A program made the position numbers and the translations under genes. From positions 16,023-23,224 of the forward strand of contig MFDZ01000067.1 in assembly GCA_001777455.1 (NCBI GenBank): a stretch of 7,202 nucleotides of DNA, in the 5' to 3' direction. Positions 4,646 through 7,202 of this stretch are shown here, piece after piece. The notes under the pieces were generated by a model. It saw only the letters and a program-made list of their open reading frames with translations. It had not been told where the DNA came from and made no database searches. Numbering within the stretch: position 1 is the stretch's first letter; every line of letters begins with the position of its first letter. This stretch comes from Candidatus Daviesbacteria bacterium RIFCSPLOWO2_02_FULL_41_8. Lineage in GTDB: Bacteria > Patescibacteriota > Microgenomatia > Daviesbacterales > UBA10151.

Positions 4646-5443
4646 TCAAATTTGATGATTGCTAAAGTAATCGGTTAATTCACAAATCCTCTTAGAATAC
4701 TCAGCAAAAATTTGTAGATTGGAGTAAGCTACATTTTTGCTAACTGCCCTACCTGTTGGATGACCTGCAGAATTTCGGCTCATTCGGATAAAATGAAAAA
4801 CCTGATCTAAGTAAGTATCAAGATCTCTTGTTAATTCTCTTGGGAGGGAGCGTTCGTAAGTACGTAATTCGTTTCTAAATTCTTCATATTTTCTGGAAAT
4901 AACTAAGTTTTCAAGCCTTCTTTCTAGTACCTGTTTTCTTGCTGCATCACTAATAGCGTTAATAAAGGAGTCAATTAAAGCCAAAATCAAATTCTCGGAT
5001 GCCACTCCTAGGGTAATGGTTGAGGATAGTAAATGTTCACTATTGTATGTTGATATGCTTTCTCTTACGTATGCTAATGTGACACCATCCAGCAAAGGGT
5101 TTTGCCTTTGAAGTTCTCTAATATAACCCTCTGGATCGTATGGGAGGCAGTTATTTTGTTCAAGACATTCTTTCCCAAAATCTGTAACAGTGACAAAAGG
5201 GTAACCAACATATGGATCATCCGGTTTACTAAAGTAAATAACACCCGCTCTATACCATTCATTTATAATTTCTAAAATGAGATTATGAATTTTCCAATGT
5301 TCATGAGGGGGTATTCCTTCCTGGATAATCTTTTCTCTCAAAGCATCTACCAAGGTAGCAATTTGAGTTGATCCTTTTGTATCATCACTCAGGATCTCTC
5401 TTAATTTCTGAATTAAAATATTTCTAACTTCTTCTTTTGTCAT
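4646..5443 (-). CDS. Winged-helix-like plus HEPN-type protein, possible RNase/defence effector
   Basis: The 265-residue soluble protein has two parts. Residues 25-95 look like a winged helix: helices around STQIATLVDALREKI and WKIHNLILEIINEWYRAG, then the GVIYFSKPDDPYVGYPFVTVT wing and TDFGKECL. Residues 125-262 are helical and carry E150 (TLGVASENLILALI) and RMSRNSAGHPTG (220-231), in which R223-x4-H228 fits the HEPN Rx4-6H motif. HEPN domains are often metal-independent RNases in toxin, abortive-infection and CRISPR systems; some are inactive. RNSAGHP is a typical form. No partner nucleotidyltransferase is adjacent. ATG at 5443 has no Shine-Dalgarno site. A short upstream ORF ends in the overlap ATGA at the start, hinting at coupled translation. 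A terminator hairpin sits 12 bases before the ATG. A HEPN assignment is likely; a role in defence is inference. Confidence 0.68.
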   Translation of the reverse strand: MTKEEVRNILIQKLREILSDDTKGSTQIATLVDALREKIIQEGIPPHEHWKIHNLILEIINEWYRAGVIYFSKPDDPYVGYPFVTVTDFGKECLEQNNCLPYDPEGYIRELQRQNPLLDGVTLAYVRESISTYNSEHLLSSTITLGVASENLILALIDSFINAISDAARKQVLERRLENLVISRKYEEFRNELRTYERSLPRELTRDLDTYLDQVFHFIRMSRNSAGHPTGRAVSKNVAYSNLQIFAEYSKRICELTDYFSNHQI

Positions 5444-5487
5444 GATAATTGACTACAAAAAACGAACCTCTGGAGAAGTTCGTTCAT
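5440..5487 (-). CDS. Possible 15-residue leader ORF overlapping the HEPN gene start
   Basis: The ORF encodes MNELLQRFVFCSQLS and runs through the terminator hairpin. Its TGA (5442-5440) overlaps the ATG at 5443-5441, the ATGA layout of translational coupling. Ribosomes on it would melt the terminator. It has no obvious ribosome site and may be chance. Confidence 0.3.
   Translation of the reverse strand: MNELLQRFVFCSQLS
5455..5484 (-). terminator. Intrinsic terminator/attenuator upstream of the HEPN gene
   Basis: On the minus strand AACGAAC (5484-5478) pairs with GTTCGTT (5467-5461), extended inward by a wobble and further pairs around a small loop. A run of six T (5462-5457) follows. It lies 118 bases after the stop of the large regulator gene and 12 bases before the HEPN ATG. 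It may end the former's mRNA, attenuate the latter, or both. Confidence 0.7.
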
Positions 5488-5508
5488 GGGCTGGCATTTT
5501 ATTGTCTG

Positions 5509-5530
5509 TCCAGGCTAAACTTCGCCTGAA
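5509..5530 (-). other. Hairpin in the leader between the -10 box and the terminator
   Basis: On the minus strand TTCAGGC (5530-5524) pairs with GCCTGGA (5515-5509), with one T-G wobble and an 8-base loop. It starts about 8 bases into the transcript expected from the TATAAT at 5550. With the terminator hairpin it makes a compact two-stem leader or a small RNA of roughly 80-85 bases. Confidence 0.45.
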
Positions 5531-5544
5531 GATTTGTTTTGTAG

Positions 5545-5550
5545 ATTATA
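5545..5550 (-). promoter_or_regulatory. TATAAT box on the minus strand, HEPN leader/sRNA promoter
   Basis: A perfect TATAAT (5550-5545) lies in the gap between the regulator stop (5602) and the HEPN start (5443), with expected initiation near 5538. The -35 region (GGCTTT or GCTTTT at 16-17 bases) is poor, so strength is uncertain. Confidence 0.5.
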
Positions 5551-5601
5551 CCGGAAAGTGTGAGAAAAAGCCACTCACTCACTTATGCATACACAAATAT
5601 T

Positions 5602-7202
5602 CTATTCTTTAATTCTATAAAAACCTTCTCCTTTTTTTTCAAATTTACCACTTTGATCCAATATACTCCTTATGTTCATTTTAGGAGAATCCTTAAATCT
5701 GCCAACATAGTTATAAATTTGTTCCCAATGGAGGGGGAAACCTGCCTTTTTTATACATTCAACAGCCAATTCAACTGTGGATTCCTTTCTTAAACCCCAT
5801 TTAACTAATCCGTAAGTGCCACGAATACCGACGTGAGCAAAACTGGAATTCTCAATAAGTAGGGAGTGTGCACGCCGCGGTTCCAGGTGACGGTTCGAGG
5901 AAATTACTTTATCATTTACCCTGTCGGCAATTTCAGTATAATAAAGAGGCATCCGAGCTTCTTCCAAAACTTGGATCATTAAAGGAATCCAAAGATTAAC
6001 TACATATTCAGTCATTCGGTAAGTACTGAATTTACCTGCAATTTTTGTTTCAATCCTGGGATCTAAACTGCAGTTCTTGGTAATTAAATTGAGAAGGTTT
6101 AACCGGTCATCCTGGATTTCCTTTATAGGAGGTAACTTATTGAGGATTGATGTTGGTGAGAGAGGTTCGGCACTTTTTTTAAGAAGCTCAAAGATATCTT
6201 CCATAAAATCAATTAATTTGAATCCGCTGATCTTCGGGGCATAAAAAGACATATCTCCAATCCTGTGACTTTGAATCCATCCAAGATCGGCAAACAAATC
6301 CAGTAGGGAACTTCCGTCAAAAGGCTGATTTGCGAATATCTGAGGTACTAAAGAGTCTGCATCTTGATCCGATATTAAACACCCGTTATTACAAAGCAGT
6401 CTTTCTATAAGGTTAATAATTGGTCTTCTGGATGCGTTAGACGGATGGGACATACATCTAAAGGCTTTTTGCTGAATTTGTCTGATTCTTTCCCTTGACA
6501 ACCCGTAACTTTTCCCTATCTCTTCCAGTGTTTCTTTTTCTCCCATCACAAGACCATACCTTCTCTGTATTATTTCCTGATTTCTCCCGCCCCCGCTGCG
6601 TTCTAATAGAACAGATAAAAGTTTCTTATTTGGTATATCTTCATTCTGAGCTTGATTTTCGACATTGTTCTTACGTTCAAATATTATTTTTAATGCTTTA
6701 TGGCCAATATTTTTAATCTTTAATAGTTTCTTCTGAGAAGATTCGTCCAGTTCATCGATGTTAAGTATACCTGCCTTTTTTAAAGCATTCTCAATCCTGA
6801 TAGGTAAATTGAGAATTTCGACCCTCTTTTTATCTTGAATGTATGCTTTAGGATATTCGTAAACTTCAGATTTTAAATCAAGAATCATCTTTACAGATTT
6901 TTTTCCTATCCCTCTTATTCTCCTTAGTTTGTGTTCTGAACTTTTAAACAGTTGATTTACAGTTGTAATTCCAGTGCTTCTCAGAGATGTTCTTATTCTT
7001 TGTGGTAAATTGAGAAAATCTATAAGTTCTTCTTCGTAAATATGGTTGACATTTTTGGGATTTTTGCTGGTAACCAATTTTATATCCCGATCTGAAAGAA
7101 TTCTGGACTGGCGAATATGAATATCAGATTTTACTTCAGTTAGCGATTTAAGCGAAGCTTCAATTTCTTTGGTTGAAGTTGCAATTATTGCCGCTACTTG
7201 CT
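5602..7202 (-). CDS. RNA-polymerase-associated regulator: 2x alpha-CTD-like HhH, sigma region 4, HARE/winged helices (N-terminus outside window)
   Basis: Residues are counted from a TTG at 7077. Two HhH units resemble the RNA polymerase alpha CTD: LNLPQRIRTSLRSTGITTVNQL with RIRGIGKKS (22-61), and LNLPIRIENALKKAGILNIDEL with IKNIGHKAL (89-129). Next is sigma-70 region 4 (about 152-209), with EIIQRRYGL, ETLEEIGKSYGLS and the recognition helix SRERIRQIQQKAF. The rest holds winged-helix modules: one around 287-345, a HARE-HTH at about 361-428 (MPLYYTEIADRVND to GTYGLVKWG), and another at 434-489 (GFPLHWEQIYNYVG to GEGFYRIKE). Sigma region 2 is not seen, so it cannot be a complete sigma factor. 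HARE/delta-like modules bind DNA or polymerase. Upstream of the TTG the frame stays open for 41 more codons to the window edge (KEIEASLKSLTEVKSDI..), helical and coding-like, so the TTG is probably not the start. Likely cytoplasmic DNA/polymerase-binding regulator. Confidence 0.85.
   Translation of the reverse strand, partial: QVAAIIATSTKEIEASLKSLTEVKSDIHIRQSRILSDRDIKLVTSKNPKNVNHIYEEELIDFLNLPQRIRTSLRSTGITTVNQLFKSSEHKLRRIRGIGKKSVKMILDLKSEVYEYPKAYIQDKKRVEILNLPIRIENALKKAGILNIDELDESSQKKLLKIKNIGHKALKIIFERKNNVENQAQNEDIPNKKLLSVLLERSGGGRNQEIIQRRYGLVMGEKETLEEIGKSYGLSRERIRQIQQKAFRCMSHPSNASRRPIINLIERLLCNNGCLISDQDADSLVPQIFANQPFDGSSLLDLFADLGWIQSHRIGDMSFYAPKISGFKLIDFMEDIFELLKKSAEPLSPTSILNKLPPIKEIQDDRLNLLNLITKNCSLDPRIETKIAGKFSTYRMTEYVVNLWIPLMIQVLEEARMPLYYTEIADRVNDKVISSNRHLEPRRAHSLLIENSSFAHVGIRGTYGLVKWGLRKESTVELAVECIKKAGFPLHWEQIYNYVGRFKDSPKMNIRSILDQSGKFEKKGEGFYRIKE

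Noticed and set aside
5560..5793. 77-codon + strand frame opposite the end of the regulator gene
   Set aside because: Antisense to a gene with clear domains; its composition only mirrors the complementary strand.
1..7202. CRISPR array, rRNA, intact tRNA, or insertion sequence
   Set aside because: No regularly spaced repeats, no rRNA signature, no cloverleaf and no transposase-like frame seen on either strand.

Overview
This AT-rich window looks like part of a chromosome from an uncultivated Patescibacteria (CPR) bacterium, most likely of the Microgenomates type. That placement is inference. It rests on the style of the secreted protein (a short AAS/AVPAFA signal peptide on a small Cys-containing protein), on a regulator joining RNA polymerase alpha-CTD-like, sigma region 4 and HARE-type winged-helix domains, on two promoters that imply leaderless mRNAs, and on the number of genes without clear relatives. 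All genes read with the standard code; no TGA is read through.

Layout. Positions 1-363 hold the C-terminal half of uracil-DNA glycosylase (+). A VOC (glyoxalase-fold) protein (391-762, -) converges on it. After a non-coding stretch with inverted repeats comes an orphan PIN-domain protein (961-1518, -). A leader with a tiny ORF and an intrinsic terminator precedes a small secreted protein (1748-2203, +), which ends in a clear terminator. Positions 2274-2527 carry no convincing gene, but hold an exact 15-base direct repeat and an inverted repeat with the same core.

Positions 2528-5443 look accessory. They hold an all-helical DUF5677-like protein (-), an unknown basic protein behind two palindromes (+), a membrane-anchored beta-sandwich-like protein with a leaderless promoter (+), and a winged-helix plus HEPN-type protein (-). 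The HEPN gene has a roughly 95-base leader containing a terminator hairpin and a short ORF whose stop overlaps the gene start. A HEPN motif next to small unknown proteins and repeats would suit a defence or stress locus, but no known system can be named.

The right end (5602 to the window edge, -) is a large transcription-factor-like protein: two alpha-CTD-like HhH domains, sigma-70 region 4, then winged-helix/HARE modules. Its frame stays open to base 7202, so its true start is outside the window.

Expression. Two genes have a TATAAT box exactly 6 bases before ATG (leaderless), while the secreted protein has a strong Shine-Dalgarno site, so two modes of initiation appear side by side. Two genes have an intrinsic terminator between promoter and start codon, which suggests attenuation-type control.
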